Notes: a model not told the origin generated them from the sequence alone. DNA of 64,000 nucleotides from Agarophyton chilense (GCA_030374765.1 JARGXX010000080.1:496001-560000); one strand, 5' to 3'. Numbered from the stretch's first letter, positions 30,131 to 42,804 are shown. Numbers and translations are program-made.

Positions 30131-30930
30131 TCATAGTTCCGTGTGGGTCCTAGGAGGCTTAGCCTGGCGAGTCGCATTTGTGGTCCGTGTGGCCACGTTT
30201 AGCTTTCCTGGGAGATCGACGTGACCGCGATAGTCCACTGAGGCCTTGAATAAAGCGCATTTGCGGAGTTTCGGTGTTACTCCAACGTCCTGTAAGATTA
30301 TTAGCATCTTCTTCACGTGGCGAAGGTGTTCCTTTACGGTCCGTGCGAAGATAATAACGTCATCCAAATAGACCAGTGCGAACTTCCATTTGACTCTGGA
30401 TAATATAATGTCTATTACCCGTTGGAAAGTGGCTGGTGCATTCTTCAAACCAAAGAGCATACGAGTAAATCTGAACAGACCTTCATGGGTGGTAAAGGTT
30501 GTCAGCGCTGTCGCGTCTTCGGCCAAAGGGATTTGCCAATATCCCGGGTTAGCGTGCAGTGTGGTAAATACGGCAGCTTTTCCTAAGGAATCCAGACAGT
30601 CATCCATGCGGGGTATCGGGTATGAGTCCCTCCTGGATACTGCGTTCAGCTTCCTGTCGTCGACACCGAATCTGACGGAGCCATCTTTCTTCGCCATGAA
30701 AACAAGGGAACTTGCCCATACGGATTGGTTTGGAGGCCCCGGCTCTATGACTTGAGCTTTGCGCATTTTGTCCATCTAGTCGGCGACAATTTCCCTAGTT
30801 TTAAGGCCGGTGCGGTATGGGTGCTGGAACTGTGGTCTAGCATCATCCTGAAGGTCAATGCGGTGTGTAGTGGCTCTGATTGTGCCCAATCTACCTGACC
30901 ACATGGCCTAGTTTTCGCTGAGGAGATCAA
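30131..30930 (-). pseudogene. Gypsy-B reverse transcriptase, catalytic Asp lost
   Basis: The RT palm reads GSVRFGVDDRKLNAVSRRDS, YPIPRMDDCLDSLGKAAVFT, FGLKNAPATFQRVID and ALVYLDDVIIFA. The two Asp of YLDD are present, but the first catalytic Asp in the FTTLDAN block is His (FTTLHANPGYWQ). One stop (TAG near 30778) splits the N-terminal fingers from the palm. The enzyme would be inactive even without the frame breaks. Confidence 0.88.
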
Positions 30931-31354
30931 GTACCTGGGGCCTATAGGATTCGAATTCTGCGACGATAGCGACTGTCCCCTCCCAAGAGTCGACGTCCCC
31001 GTTGGGAGTTGGCATGGAAAGGTTATCCAATTGGGTTTTCATGATGGCCACGGGCGCATGTAGAGTGATGCCAATCACTCTACCTTTAGGTAACCGTATG
31101 GGTTTATCTCTGAACTTGCTGATTGTGACCACGAAGGGCCTTTTGGGGCGTTGGCCATTAAGGTAAGGTGCTTCAGAACCGTTTTCGGGTGGTTTTGACT
31201 CGTCACGAGACCTGAGGACTGGGATTGGACCGATACGGTGATTTGGGTCATCGGGGGTATCGTTATAGCCTTTGACAGGCGAAACTTATTGGACTTCGTG
31301 TTTTCGGAGACAACCGCTCGTTTGCAGTTTGCTTCTGGCCCTGGGGGCAACAAG

Positions 31355-31762
31355 TTATGGAATGGAAGGTGCGCGGTATAACGCAAGTTTCTTAAGGCCT
31401 GGATAAATGGCCTCACTGTATCGATCGATAAAGGAGGTCCCTAGGATTTCCTCAGAGCCTAAGTTAGAACATAAAAGGAACCACGTGCGGACTTGGAATT
31501 GTCCTACCTGGAGGTAAGGTCGTATTATACCTTTAATGTCCATTGGTCTACTTGATGCATCGGTAATCCTTGGGGTCTTCCTTGCCTGAACGAAATCTTT
31601 CCAACCAAATGAGAGTAGCTTAGGATGGACCAAATTGGGACCAGCGCCTGTGTCAAATACAGCTGTGGTCACTCGAGAGTTTTTGGAACGAAGTCCTATG
31701 GTTACTCGAACTTTATTGATCTCTTTCCTGAAGATACAGACAGGGTCGTTACTTTGTTTCAA
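31355..31762 (-). pseudogene. Gypsy-B aspartic protease
   Basis: A 135-codon stretch has VTTAVFDTGAGPNLVHPKLL, where DTGA is the retroviral-type active site. It is followed by a flap-like region (ITDASSRPMDIKGIIRPYLQ) and ILGTSFIDRYSEAIYPG, the conserved end of the family (ILGxDFxxxxxxxID). The active-site motif is intact. The region downstream (30908-31416) links protease to RT and is frameshifted. Confidence 0.85.
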
Positions 31763-31899
31763 TTATGGTTCATCCTGAGTGGTCCATTGTGGGTGGTTCG
31801 TATTGGGAAGTGAGAAGCTCTTTAGCTCATGACCGTCCAATTGGTTGAGGCAGGGGCTTAAAGAGGGAGGATTTGTCTCGAGTCGTATCTCTAGGAGTT

Positions 31900-34140
31900 T
31901 TCCGATGGGGTTTCCGTTTCTTCCTGAGAATAGGGTTCTTCCACTGGTTCGTACATAGGATTTACAATGGCGTGGACCTGTGGGGCTTTGATCGGAGTAT
32001 CCGGAGGCGTGGCATAGCGTGAGCTTCCAGGAGTCCCTGTGGGCCGTTGCTGTGCCCCGTTATACATTCCTTCGGATCTCCGCACCCGTTAATTCTCTTT
32101 CATGAAAGCTAGGAGGTTTTCGAGTGCGTCCTCAAGCAGATACCTCGTGCAGTCACAAGGTTGGATCATTGAAAGGCAGAGGAAGCAAGCCCTTGGGGAG
32201 CGAACCAAAACGTCCTTACGGGGCGGAAAGAGAGAATACTTGGGTGTGGGTGGTCCAGTGGTCGTTGTAGTTCCCTAGGAGGTGTAAGATGGGGGCCGGG
32301 ATGGAGGAGCAGTGACATTGACTGTAAGGACATCTACCGAATTGGCGTAATGGAGTGATGCATCTATATCTGATTTCGTGGAGCTAACCCAATGGGCTTG
32401 GTTGGGTTTCCGCAATAGAGGTGCGTGTTATCTGGTTATATGAGCGTTGTGCTGGAGGTCTTGTAGGTTTTTTCATAACCCTCAGCGTAAATAACGAGCC
32501 TTTGGAAGAAGTATTGTGGGTTTTCCGTGTGTTAATTGCGCACATGTGTCCTAATGGCATGGAGCAATCCCATGATGAAGTGACGTTTAAGCCGTCATTC
32601 GGAGAATACGTTTCCACATCGGTAAGCCTTCTTCCGTAGGTCGTCTGCGAAAGCCGACTCGGTCATGTTGGAGGTCTGCCTAAAGGAGATGACTTCTTGG
32701 TGGGCATCCATTAGGACTTCATCCGTGGCGTAGGTTTGCAAGAGGTAATGAACAACCTGGGGGTATGACCTGAAAAGCTCACGTTGTTGAGCATCCACGA
32801 TGTCAGTTGTGCCAGATATCTTTGAAACCATTCGGTCACGAACCCGTCTTGTAAGAAAGAATTGGAAAAGGTACAAAGCGGCGCCCTCGTGGACACCGTT
32901 CTGATCGCAGGGCATACGCAACCAACTGAGAAACCTAAGGACAAAAATGGGATCGGAAACCGAGAACTTGTCCGTAATGGTTAGTTACATCCGTTTGGTC
33001 CATTCGGCGACTCTGCGAGCCACCGAACCAGAATATTTCGCGGACCTATCGGCCAGCCGTTAGTTCTGGTAGTCTAGAACTTTAAGGAAAAGTTCGTTTG
33101 TGGTTGTCAGTGGTCTGAGCCTTCGAAGGGCAGCCTCATCAACTTTCGAGTCGGTCGTTTCGGTCGATGCCGATTTTGAATCACTCGTGTCCGAATGGTC
33201 TCTTCTTTTGCTTCTTCTGTTCTTCTTTCTCCTGCGGTTACTACTTTTCTTTCCAGTGGAATAGGGACCTAAAGTATCGATCTCTCTATCGGATCCGATG
33301 GAGCCCTGAGGTCACTGTACCTCATATAATCTGTCGGGTGGGGCAAGCGGTCTCTCTTCTAGACGCGGAGCTTTTTTCTGCTCCTCGCTTGTTCCACCCT
33401 TGAATTTTCCTGATGGGCAACCTGTCTCTCATCTAGACGCCATGCTTCTCTTCTGCTCCTAGATTGTCCCACCATGGGGTTTTCTTGATGGTATTCCCGG
33501 CGAGGGGCGGATAATGCCGTCACTCCTGGAGGTTTGGTAGGGGCTTGCCATATGGAGACCGGATGGTTAATTTGTGGTGGAGTGGTTCTAGGGACCAAAT
33601 TGCCTGCCTGGCGGGTGACTGCTCCTTGAACGGTCGGTAGGAGAGAGTCTATGAATAATTCAGACTCCATTACCTTAGAGAGGATTCGCATGATGAGGTA
33701 ATCCATATGGTCAGCGATCGCCGTAGCGAGTCGCATGTCCACAATGGAATCCACGTGGGCTGATCAGAGCTCACGGAGACGGGGCAAAAGAAGGTCTGCA
33801 AGCCCTGCGGGCATGTTTCCTCTAATTCCTTGGATCTGGTGGGTTTTTCCTTGAGGTGTCCCTGGCCTAGAGGGGACTCTGGTGAGGCGTTCTCGTGAAC
33901 GCGCTGCCTTCGTGGGTTCTCGGCGAATCCTTTCAGGGTTTTCCAGGGGGGTCAGTACTTCTTGCGACTGGCTCCTCGTGTTCCTATGGTCACTAGCGGT
34001 ATCATTATGAGGGTCAGGCGACATCGCCGGCGTGGTAGTCGCACTTTGTCTTGCTGTAGAAGTTCAATGCTCTGGTCGGTGGGGTGTGTTTCTTGCATCC
34101 ATAATAGCGGTTGCTTCTGTACTTCTGGTCCGTTGGGCAA
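31900..34140 (-). pseudogene. Gypsy-B gag, heavily degenerate
   Basis: Minus-strand fragments in several frames are in gag order: a Pro/Arg-rich N-terminus (34140-33764), a segment at 33754-33359 with MDYLIMRILSKVMESELFID, an eroded serine-rich part, and a capsid core at 32921-32595. That core (YPQVVHYLLQTYATDEVLMD, then KKAYRCGNVFSE) is alignable with YLLRSYAT and CGNVF of the Gypsy-A and -C capsids. No intact zinc knuckle was found. The capsid is clearly more distant from A and C than those are from each other. Confidence 0.65.
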
Positions 34141-34210
34141 TTTAACTACAGGTTAGAATCCGGATTATTCTTTGTTCCAGTGGTCCGTTCAATTATTCCA
34201 AAGGTTTTTT

Positions 34211-34223
34211 AGTCGGGAGACCA
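34211..34223 (-). other. Candidate primer binding site of Gypsy-B
   Basis: Three bases inside the 5' LTR the element strand reads TGGTCTCCCGACT. The complement ends in CCA, as a tRNA 3' end does. I could not match it to a particular tRNA. Confidence 0.45.
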
Positions 34224-34226
34224 AAA

Positions 34227-34669
34227 TGTAACGCAATGACGGGTGGGTCAGCATACGGGTCTCGACCGGTGGTAGCGTGGTAGAGCGGGTCCTAAGGTTC
34301 GATTACTTGACGGCGGCACTCCCAGGGTACTTCATGCAATGGGCTGGCGTTTACTGCGTAGTCCTACAAGTTGGAGCTACAGAAACGATGGCTTGAAGAC
34401 CAAAGGGTGGCAGTAATATACCGAAGGGGGTTATTTAGTATCCTATCGATGCCTACCGTACTCTAAGGGAGAAGCATTCGAGCCAAGTAAATAGTACTGG
34501 GGAGGCGCTGGGATCTCCCTGGAACTGTAATGCTAATCTATTACACTAACTAAAATAAATTAATAATCTACACAAGTCCACCTGAGGTCGCCCCGTCCAC
34601 GTGTCGCCTGTAAGAGACCTCAGGGCCAGGCGGATTACAGGGCTAAACTGTTATCATCGCTTCTTTACA
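34227..34669 (-). repeat. 5' LTR of Gypsy-B, 443 bp
   Basis: Starts TGTAACGCAATGAC and ends TCGCTTCTTTACA in plus-strand terms, followed by the GGTACC duplication. The partner is 25785-26231. Its B-box-like word is degraded here (GGTTCGATTAC). Confidence 0.92.
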
Positions 34670-34675
34670 GGTACC

Positions 34676-35480
34676 AACTTTGCGTCACAGCTTTCAAGTA
34701 TGACAGTGGACCCTGTGTCAGAAACTATGATGGGACTCAAACAAGTAATACATGGATATGTACGCCGGTGTTTTGGAATCATGTTGCGATTACAGCTGCT
34801 GTTGTACACCCTGGTATTTCCAGGCTAACACTTGTTCGTCATTTGCGGACGGGCTTTTCAATTGGTGTAACGTGCTCATCAGCATCGAAAATATGATCAT
34901 TATCCTTGATTTCAGACAGACCAAGCCGGGAAATTGCGCTTAAGTGAGACCACTCGCGCCGAAGGGAAAGTTTGTGCACCCTTCAAAGGCCCAGTGATTT
35001 GTGCCTGGTGAAAACGGACTTGTGAGAGGATCAGCAGGTATATTGGGTGGCGGACGTAATGAAGACACACTAAGTGCTGTGCTGGGACAGCATTTGAATG
35101 TCACTTTCGTTTCTGTCGCATAACCGGGTAGACTAGGATCCGGAGCTCGAAAGCTTCTTAGCTACTCTTTCGTGAAGTCGCAACACACCTACTTCTTTAC
35201 ATTTCTCTGGGGAAAACAATAGCATAGCTTGGCATATCTGTGATGACGCTCAATATTTTCTTAAGGGGAAAGTCTGGTCGTCTGGTCAAGGACCGCAGTA
35301 GGAGAATTGATGCCATCGCACATTCTTCTACCATTCTGTAAGGCAGTAGAAACTTGACTACAAGGGACTCAATGACTCCATTTGTGCTTACTGGCATCGT
35401 CGTTCGTCAATGATGTAAATGATACGTACTTGAAATCGTACTGTTGATGCTTGAGAAACGAATGCCAATGATCTACTTGG
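34676..35480. other. Intergenic, no gene recognised
   Basis: Right flank of Gypsy-B. It does not continue the half LTR found on the left flank, and it holds no frame with a motif. It may include the end of the CACTA-like element that follows. Confidence 0.4.
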
Positions 35481-38452
35481 CTACCTTCTAACGCCTTTCA
35501 ATGCAATTGGTGGCTCCCTTCGCAATCGAGCAGGGTCTAAGAAGTATCTCCGATTATTGATATCTTGAAATCTGATCAACCGTTTGATACATAGAACATG
35601 CTTGGTTGTCTGTCCTTCTCTTCGTATGTCGTCGCTGTACACAAGATCAAGCGTCCCTTCTTCAACCAATCCGTAATACCACTGCCCATCTACAAATACT
35701 GCTGCGACGCACGTCAATTCGAACTCTAGCCCGATCTCCATAATTCGCTTCACGCTCCCGTAGTACATGTACTCCACAGTCTGTGAGGCACTTGGATCTG
35801 ACCCAAAAATAGATGCATCGGAATCTTCATGAAGAAAATGGGCTGCAATGCAGTTTTTCTATGGTATTGTATCGTGACACCCGTTGACGGGCCCTTCAAC
35901 GATGTGGTGCTTTCTATCTTGGGTTCTTTCGGCTCTCCTGTCAGCGTCGCTGCTTTTCTGCTCCCTCACAGATCACACTTGAAATGATTTCTTATGCGTC
36001 GCAAAGTTTTCTTTCACGAATCTTCCCACCGCTGTATTTTGCTGGTCACTTATCTCGAGGGGCGAAATTCCTGCACCATGACATTGTGCTCCGGTATGAA
36101 TTTCCGTTGCATTTGCAGTGTTGGGCGTGGCATTCACGATGAAAGTTTCAGGGAATGATTCATCACAGATATCATCAATGGGTACTATTCCTTCGTTGGC
36201 GAACATCAAATTAAAAAGCTTGACGTTCTTGTGGAAGAGATGTGCTGCAATGTTTGATGTTCGATGAACAAGTCTTCCGATTTCCCCTAACAACCTCTCA
36301 ACCACAAACCGTGACGTTATTGGCCAAGGAACACATTGACGAGGTAGATCCGGGAGGTGCAAGATCACATGTGTCGTTGGCGCATAGCAATAGCTGGAGG
36401 ACTTTTTCGTGCCTAAATCGTGGACGAAACGAGAATACAACTATTCGACATTTGTGGCAAGCTGTTGAACATTTTCCTCGCTGCAGTTATACTCAAAAAA
36501 CATCATTACCATATGTGACGTATGGTTCCAAAGTTACAGAACATCCTTCCTGACTTTGTAGCAGTGTAAAAATGGCATAAGATACAGTTGAGCATGACGC
36601 TTAAAGTCCTCGGATTGGAAAAACGTAAGACTGTCTAGGGATAAGGGAGATCTACCCCATCCACTCGGAATCCCTACGGACGAGTACTTCATACCATCAT
36701 TGATCTTTTCGAGCGTTAAGTGTTGAATGAATTATGATGGAGTTACTCCCATCATCTTCTATCTGGTATGCAATCCGTAAAGAAGCCTTAGAATATGTTT
36801 GGTCCATCCAAGAAGAACCAAGTGCATGAAGTCATATAGAAAGGCGTATATACTGTCAAGATGCAAGGAATGAAGGCAAGAGCTTTTTTCTATGTCTGTC
36901 GAGTCTCTTAATTGTTTCCTGGTTCGTTGGTTAGGTTCTGATCGAAACCTCTTCCAAGTGCGCTTTACATCTCTTGCTCTTCGCTTCAAAGCACATTCAG
37001 ATTTAATTATGCTTCCTTCGTGGTATCGTTGCCAAGAAGCTTCTTGCAATTGAAATGTTTCTGAAGGAAGTGCGCACAGAGATTGTGCTTCCTTGACATA
37101 AACTTTTTGCTTGTGACAAAATCTGCAGAAACTCTTCCCCGTGTGGCCGACATATCCTAATACTTTTTACGCCGCAGGCCAGTCTTCTGTGACGAACATC
37201 ACGAATGCCTTTAAAGTTCTAACCTTCCAATCGTAGCATACTGCAAGAATCCCTCCTTACAGCGGCTTCAAATCGAGAGTTATGTCCACCAAGAACGTAT
37301 CAAAAAAGTTGGAGTCGTGTGAACCGGGAACTACACCCAGGATCATGATGTTAGAAGCCCGAATCCGATGTGCGGGAGTGTTGTTCAGAACACTACCTAT
37401 AATTGGCCAGGAAAGTATGGCCTCACGTTTTCTATTTTTCGTGAACTCAAATCCATCAGTGGATAACCCCAAGAACACCATCACTTTTCTCCCTTCCGAT
37501 TTCCAGCTCTCAATCTTTTCACCGTGCATGCGTTGGAACATTTCTTCGTCGTAGTAGTCATGATCCCTTGCTTGGAATAGCTGTTCTAGAATGGCTTCTT
37601 TTGCTCGCCAAAATCCTTCCATAATTTCCGTAAAAGACTCACAAGCTCTACAATGGCCCTGAAGCGCCTAAGAAAGCTTCATGAACCAGAAATTGGCCTT
37701 AATTCGGGAAAGAGGTCCATCGCAAGTTGGACACGTCTCTGTGGCTTGTAGACTTCTGGCATGTGCAGCGTGTCCCTTGCTACACATTTTTACATGACAT
37801 TTCTTCACTTGACATACGCTGGACGCATAAGATTTCAAGGACATGTAAGGAGAGAACGAATTGATAGGGGCTCTCCTTATCAGTTTTGTAATTGTACGTT
37901 CCGAAATTCCAGACAGCTCAGACGTGTACATGAAGCTGGAAAGACGTTTGTAATCGTTTCTCTTTGATCCAAGGTCCACTACATCATTGGCATCAGAGCA
38001 CAAAGAGGACGTTGAGGCACTGAGATGAATATCTGATCCATTTGAAGAGGGAAAGTTAGCCATGGCAGGCGATTCTGTAAGAAACTTCTTGCTGGGTAAG
38101 GTCGATTGATGTACCAAAATGTCAAAACCACGGCCAGATCATCTTTTGATGCTTGGAATTCATTCACATCTTCTATTTCATTTTCAGTAATTGCGTCTTT
38201 GTCATCATATATGAGAGTAATTCTCGCCACCTGTTCAGAATTGAATAAATGTTTTGGGGTAGCCCCCTATACTGAAACCATTGGGTTAGGCATAAGATTA
38301 AAAAGTTGCCACCGAAAGTCGCTGGCGTCTGCCTTGCTGTGGACTACCTTTAATTGAGTCTCTACCCAGAAGACTGTCAGAGATTTAGTCCCATTCTTCG
38401 AGGTTCCTACATGGCAAAACTTCCCATCTTTTTTTCTTCTACCCTTTGTCAT
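35481..38452 (-). pseudogene. CACTA/En-Spm type transposase (Tnp2, Transposase_21) relic
   Basis: Minus-strand fragments follow the Tnp2 order. 38452-37668 is an N-terminal part with a Ser-rich region and a zinc-binding CQVKKCHVKMCSKGHAAH...CPTC motif. 37622-37257 has MVFLGLSTDGFEFTKNRKRE, AILSWPIIGSVLNN and NIMILGVVPGSHDSNFFDTF, matching the Transposase_21 core (LxLxxDGF, WPV, LIPGPKxP). 37049-36759 is an arginine-rich piece with DFMHLVLLGWTKHIL, corresponding to the DxMH block. 36440-35973 has VERLLGEIGRLVHRTSNI, resembling the DUF4218 region. 35777-35481 is a C-terminal BAH-like domain (VFVDGQWYYGL...FLDPARL). Stops and shifts separate all parts. Confidence 0.7.
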
Positions 38453-39184
38453 TTTATCTTTCGCACGAGATTAAAAGCCGCGGTTCATGTGAGAAAGGTC
38501 TAATCTCAATGATGGGATGTGCAATGATGAGATGTGAATATCATCATCTCATACCAACTCGGGAGTAGCAATGACATGACCGCAAAGTCGTCGAGCCGAT
38601 TATGATAAGGAGATCGCAAAATGTTTTTATAAGTACTTTGAAAATATGAAGGGGATCAAAAGTTTTTAAAAAACGTCACTTTTCACCTCAATGCTACTTT
38701 TCGTTCCAAACGAGTTCACGGAGAACTAAATCCATCTCCGCGACTTCTTGCAGCCTCTTCTTTCTCTGATATCGAACCATCTCTGCTCAACTTGATGAAT
38801 ATCCCTCCATAATGAGTGAATCGGCACTTATCAACTCCCAGTTAGGAGTAAACAACCTTCCCTAAGCCCCTCCATCTCAGTCTCGCTATACTATCTTTAA
38901 CGTATCAGCCGTTTTTGGGTTGGCGTCTAGATAGTTCATTACAAAAAGATAAGTTATGCATATCAAACTTTCCTGGAGTGTATCTTTCCAGGATACATGA
39001 GGACAATCACTGAACTCGCCTCCGCTACATTCTCATTTCAATATCTTTACCCCTCAAGGGGATCTGCAACTGACTGATATTACATACCGGAAATGTAAGT
39101 TTGACATATTGACAAATCCCAAATAGAAAACCATGGAGTGGATTTAACCTTGTTTCCATCTCATTTTCTTTCCATCGCAACTTC
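38453..39184. other. AT-rich region between two divergent CACTA-like ORFs
   Basis: No ORF of note. The position between the minus-strand transposase and the plus-strand second ORF suggests the internal promoter region of the element, but no specific signal is visible. Confidence 0.35.
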
Positions 39185-40428
39185 ATGGCTTCTAGGACAC
39201 AGCATCAACGCATCGTGGTGGAAAGTGCTCTCCAAGGTCATCTACACGTAAATGCTTCGCATCAGATGTTGCACGAGACTCCCGATGTACAGAGTGTCTC
39301 ATACAGCAGCGTCAACCGGAATCTCACGCCGGCACAAAAATCAAGCAGCGCACCTGAGCCCAGCGTGCTGCCCCCAATGTCTGTTAGAATTCCAACTGTT
39401 GCTTTCAAGAAAGAGATCAAGGCTTTTGTCAGTCCCGTACAGGGAAAAAGCGCGGTAGTGACTGCGTGGACACTCTTCAACAGCATGTATCAGAAGCAGG
39501 TTTGACGAGTCTTTGAAGACATGGAAGATAACTTTCCAATCTACACAGAGATGGAAAATTGTATTGAAGACTATGTTTGCGTATTCATTTACCAACGTCT
39601 GAACATCATGCGGGGCAGTCGCACGTATTAGTCCGTGAAAGGAGAGTATGCCAAACATCTGTCGCCTTTGAAACACCGTCTGCTTGAAAACTATGTTGTG
39701 CTAAAAGCGGCTCAGAGGGGTTGTGTGATGGATGATTTCATCAGGTAGGCGATACAGAGAGATAATAAGGCAGTCGCAGAAGCTACCAAGCGCAAAAAAT
39801 GATGAAGAGTGACATTAATAACGTTTCCTCTGATCAAAGGATGAAGAATCTGCTGCACAATAGAAGGTAGAAGGACGCCAACGATCAAAGCTTTGACAAG
39901 ACCAATATGACGGATCAATTGAGAGCAGGAGAAGTACATGAAACGCATCCTGTCGTACTTAATGAAGAACCCCCTTCCGCCAGTGTCCTTGAAGGCTTTG
40001 AAGTGGTTCATGACGCATCTGCCACATCTATTGATGCAGAAGAAGAAATTGAATTTCGTGGTGCACAGCACAAGGCTTCTAGACGACCGGAAAACAGAAG
40101 AAAAAGCGATTTTTAAGATCGTGCTCGCTGTGGAGAAGATAAGGTGATGTTGGGTACAGGGAAACGGGCCTCAGTCGGGAAAAATCGTCCATGGGCTCTG
40201 CTACGGTGCAGGGTAGTACTGTTTACAGCTGATTCCAAATCACTCGATGAAAACGGCGACATCAAAGTTGCTTATACATCCCAAGACGATTCTGATCCTT
40301 TCCATGAAATTGATTGCGGTCTTGTGCTTCGCGACGCATTAGAGGCTTTGAATCGCAGGCAGGCAATTGTCAGAAATAAGAACCGCAATTTAAGAGCGAG
40401 GATGCCGAGAAGGGCGCATCGTTACTAA
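39185..40428 (+). pseudogene. Degenerate second ORF, probably of the CACTA-like element
   Basis: From 39185 (MASRTQHQRIVVESALQGHL) one frame reads coherently for about 200 codons despite stops. It gives AFKKEIKAFVSPVQGKSAVV, then YTEMENCIEDYVCVFIYQRL, then HLSPLKHRLLENYVVLKAAQ. A frameshifted block near 40144-40428 has KNRPWALLRCRVVLFTADSK and a basic end. No family was recognised. CACTA elements commonly carry an accessory protein gene (TnpA type) beside the transposase, which this could be; that link is inference from position. Confidence 0.4.
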
Positions 40429-40429
40429 T

Positions 40430-40840
40430 GGTGGAGAACCATAATTGAATCATGAACATGAATATCTGCTGGTATCTTTGCCACCCTATCTGGAGGCCTC
40501 CATCCTTCTCAATTATTTTCTTATGCTCAAACATTCGTGTAGTATTTCAATCGTCTCGAAAGATCTCTTGAGACGTTCCATGATGTGCTGCTCTCGTTTA
40601 CATGGGATCAATCTCAATAATAACCATCTTAATACTGCTTACTGTTCCTATTCTCCGGCATTGGTTTCATTCGGAACATACGTACGCCCTTCTTTTGGTC
40701 ATAAGATTAAATGAAAACGGTTACATGGTTCTAATCCTTTACTGCCCCGGTGGCAGCAAAGCAATAGAAATGGATAAAGGACCATACACTGGTCGCAACG
40801 CGTACACCTTTGTACGAGTTGAGGGTTATTCTCGATCTTC
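40430..40840. other. Intergenic, nothing recognised
   Basis: AT-rich with short open frames only; the 3' flank of the putative second CACTA ORF. Confidence 0.35.
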
Positions 40841-41420
40841 CAACTGTATATATGCGGCCTCCATAGAGACGATCGTCGGGGACGACACGGGACGTCCTAG
40901 GAACGGCAAAGCGAACACAAATCGGCCATAATCGCCTAGACTTTGGTCCCAATTTGGATCTATTTTTGAAGTAAAGTAGGCCTCGAAAGTTAAAGGATAG
41001 ATGACCATTTTTGGCCACCGCTACAAACACTTTCTGGTCCCATGATGCCTTCTATATGGTGCTCACTTAAAGCCCATTATTGGATCTTTATTAGGGAGGT
41101 AACGATTCTATGTTCGGCCTCTAAGATTGAAATAAAGTCGGCCTTGAGATGAACTAAATTGGTCCTGTAGACGGCCAAAATGCGTACACTTCTCGATCAT
41201 TAAGATGACACTATGATCCTCCACCATTGTACTACAATTGGTCACGTTTCAAATTTAGTTCGTCCTCCTGAATGTAGGCTTTCTTTGGCCATACTTAAAC
41301 GCGATGTACTCGGCCTCTAATTGACCAAGTTCTGCACCTTTTTCAAAAACTCAGTAAAATACAATCTGGGACATTTCATGTTCCATTTTTGGCCATTTTT
41401 AGGACACTGGGTTTTCTCAT
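40840..41420. repeat. Cluster of dispersed GGCC words, possible subterminal repeats
   Basis: Short words built on CGGCC or TGGCC recur on both strands about ten times in under 600 bp. They include CGGCCTCTAA twice (41113-41122 and 41310-41319), TTTTTGGCCA twice, ATCGGCCAT, GTCGGCCTTG and ACGGCCAAA. CACTA elements have such subterminal arrays bound by their accessory protein, and this cluster lies at the expected right end. The terminal CACTA itself was not located. Confidence 0.4.
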
Positions 41421-42799
41421 AGGGGCTGGCTTTGCTGTCCGATTTTTTTTTATATAAGAACATCCTACTCCCCAACCGAGTCTGGGGCCCGAAACAAGCG
41501 TAATGAGTCGTGTTGCACATGATCCCTGGTTATATGCTGCACACTTGATGCAGAATCATCCGTAAGAAACCCCTTCTTGCTTATCATGTCTTTAGTTTAA
41601 GGAAGATCTGGCGTCCTTTCCGACCACTGCGATACATTTTCTGTGAAAGATATTCCATTCGGCTTCATAATTCGATTTCTATACTCCTGCAATGTCTAAT
41701 GCACAAATTTCTTCTATCCATTGATCTTTATTACGATAATATGTAGACTCTACAATCTGTTCTATTGAGCCCACAATCTACCTTAATATCTACAAAAAAA
41801 TTGCCTCGTTTGTCCTTCATACCACGATCCGAAGGCAAACCGCAATTTCAATGAAGTAAGAGGTTGATGATTGAAGCTTATAGAGGCATTAAATTAGATG
41901 TTGAAGGAGAAAGTTGATCAGTGTAGTAGGAAAATTTTCAATGTTGTCGATGAGCAAGATTGGCTGCCATTCTGGAGATTTCGAGATAGGACTGTTGGCG
42001 TTTTATAGGAAAGCAGCTTCCGGATTTCTACATTGTCTTCTCTCTCTCTCTAACCTCGAATGACTCTCCTGTCTACATTGAGGCAATGGTGTCCGCTACC
42101 TTTGTCGCTGTCCCAGGAAAAATTAGATTGCCTCCATACGGAGTGTGTGTGGTGTTTACCGCCGTTATAATTGTTTTGCAGAGTGCACAGAAATACATAA
42201 AACTGGTGCTGTGGAGTCAAGCAAAAGAAGCAGCACATAGTATAATGTTCCGGGGATGGACGAAGAAAGAAATCCCCGAGGGGTAGCTTTTTTTGCTCGT
42301 TCTTCTTGCCCGCGACTCTTCTGCATATTCCGCAAAATGATCCTGCTCTCTTTGCACTTGTTCGATTCTCTTCAAACCTTCACGGCGAGACGCTCCAGTA
42401 ACTACTCCATAAACTGATGTGCCAGATTGTATCGCATTCCTGACATGTTGTACAGAGCATTACTTTGTGTTTCGAAGAGCCGAATTTGATATCTTGAAAT
42501 AGATTCATAGAACGCTCAGTTTGTAAAGAAGCCCGATGATAATTCTGTGTATACATTCGAATAATTTGATGATAGATTTTTGTAGATCTTTGGTGCTCCA
42601 CGTGAAACACGCCAAAATTTGGAGGGTGTATTGGTGATCCAATAGGGTTGGAATCTGCATTATCGCTTTTCTCAAACTATATTACGATGGCATTTTTTTC
42701 AAAACTCTGCCCGATTCCTGTTCTTTGGACACTTTTGCGGATAGAGGGTGTGAAAATCGACCCGAAAACAAACGCGGTGCCGACGACAAACAGTGTATA
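41421..42799. other. Intergenic, left flank of the Copia insertion
   Basis: A minus frame at 42610-42380 (SMNLFQDIKFGSSKHKVMLC, then TTCQECDTIW) has a CXXC motif and may be a TE fragment. A pyrimidine dinucleotide run (TC) lies at 42040-42052. Nothing else could be assigned. Confidence 0.35.
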
Positions 42800-42804
42800 G
42801 AAAA

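Larger units (their letters stand above)
25785..34669 (-). mobile_element. Gypsy-B: complete but degenerate Ty3/gypsy chromovirus, 8.9 kb
   Basis: LTRs lie at 25785-26231 (3') and 34227-34669 (5'). Both run TG...CA on each strand, and both are flanked on the outside by GGTACC (25779-25784 and 34670-34675), an exact target-site duplication. Between them on the minus strand: gag, protease with DTGAGPN, RT with YLDD, RNase H, integrase with zinc finger and DD35E, and a chromodomain. This is the gene order of chromoviruses. A purine tract (AGGAGGGAGATA, rc of 26232-26243) abuts the 3' LTR. A candidate primer site at 34211-34223 lies 3 bp inside the 5' LTR. All coding parts carry stops or frameshifts. 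A plus-strand ORF (26919-27359) sits between chromodomain and 3' LTR. Confidence 0.92.

Noticed and set aside
35060-35080. CACTA word as a terminus of the CACTA-like element
   Set aside because: A single CACTA at 35,07x has no inverted partner or duplication near 41.4 kb; chance is a sufficient explanation.
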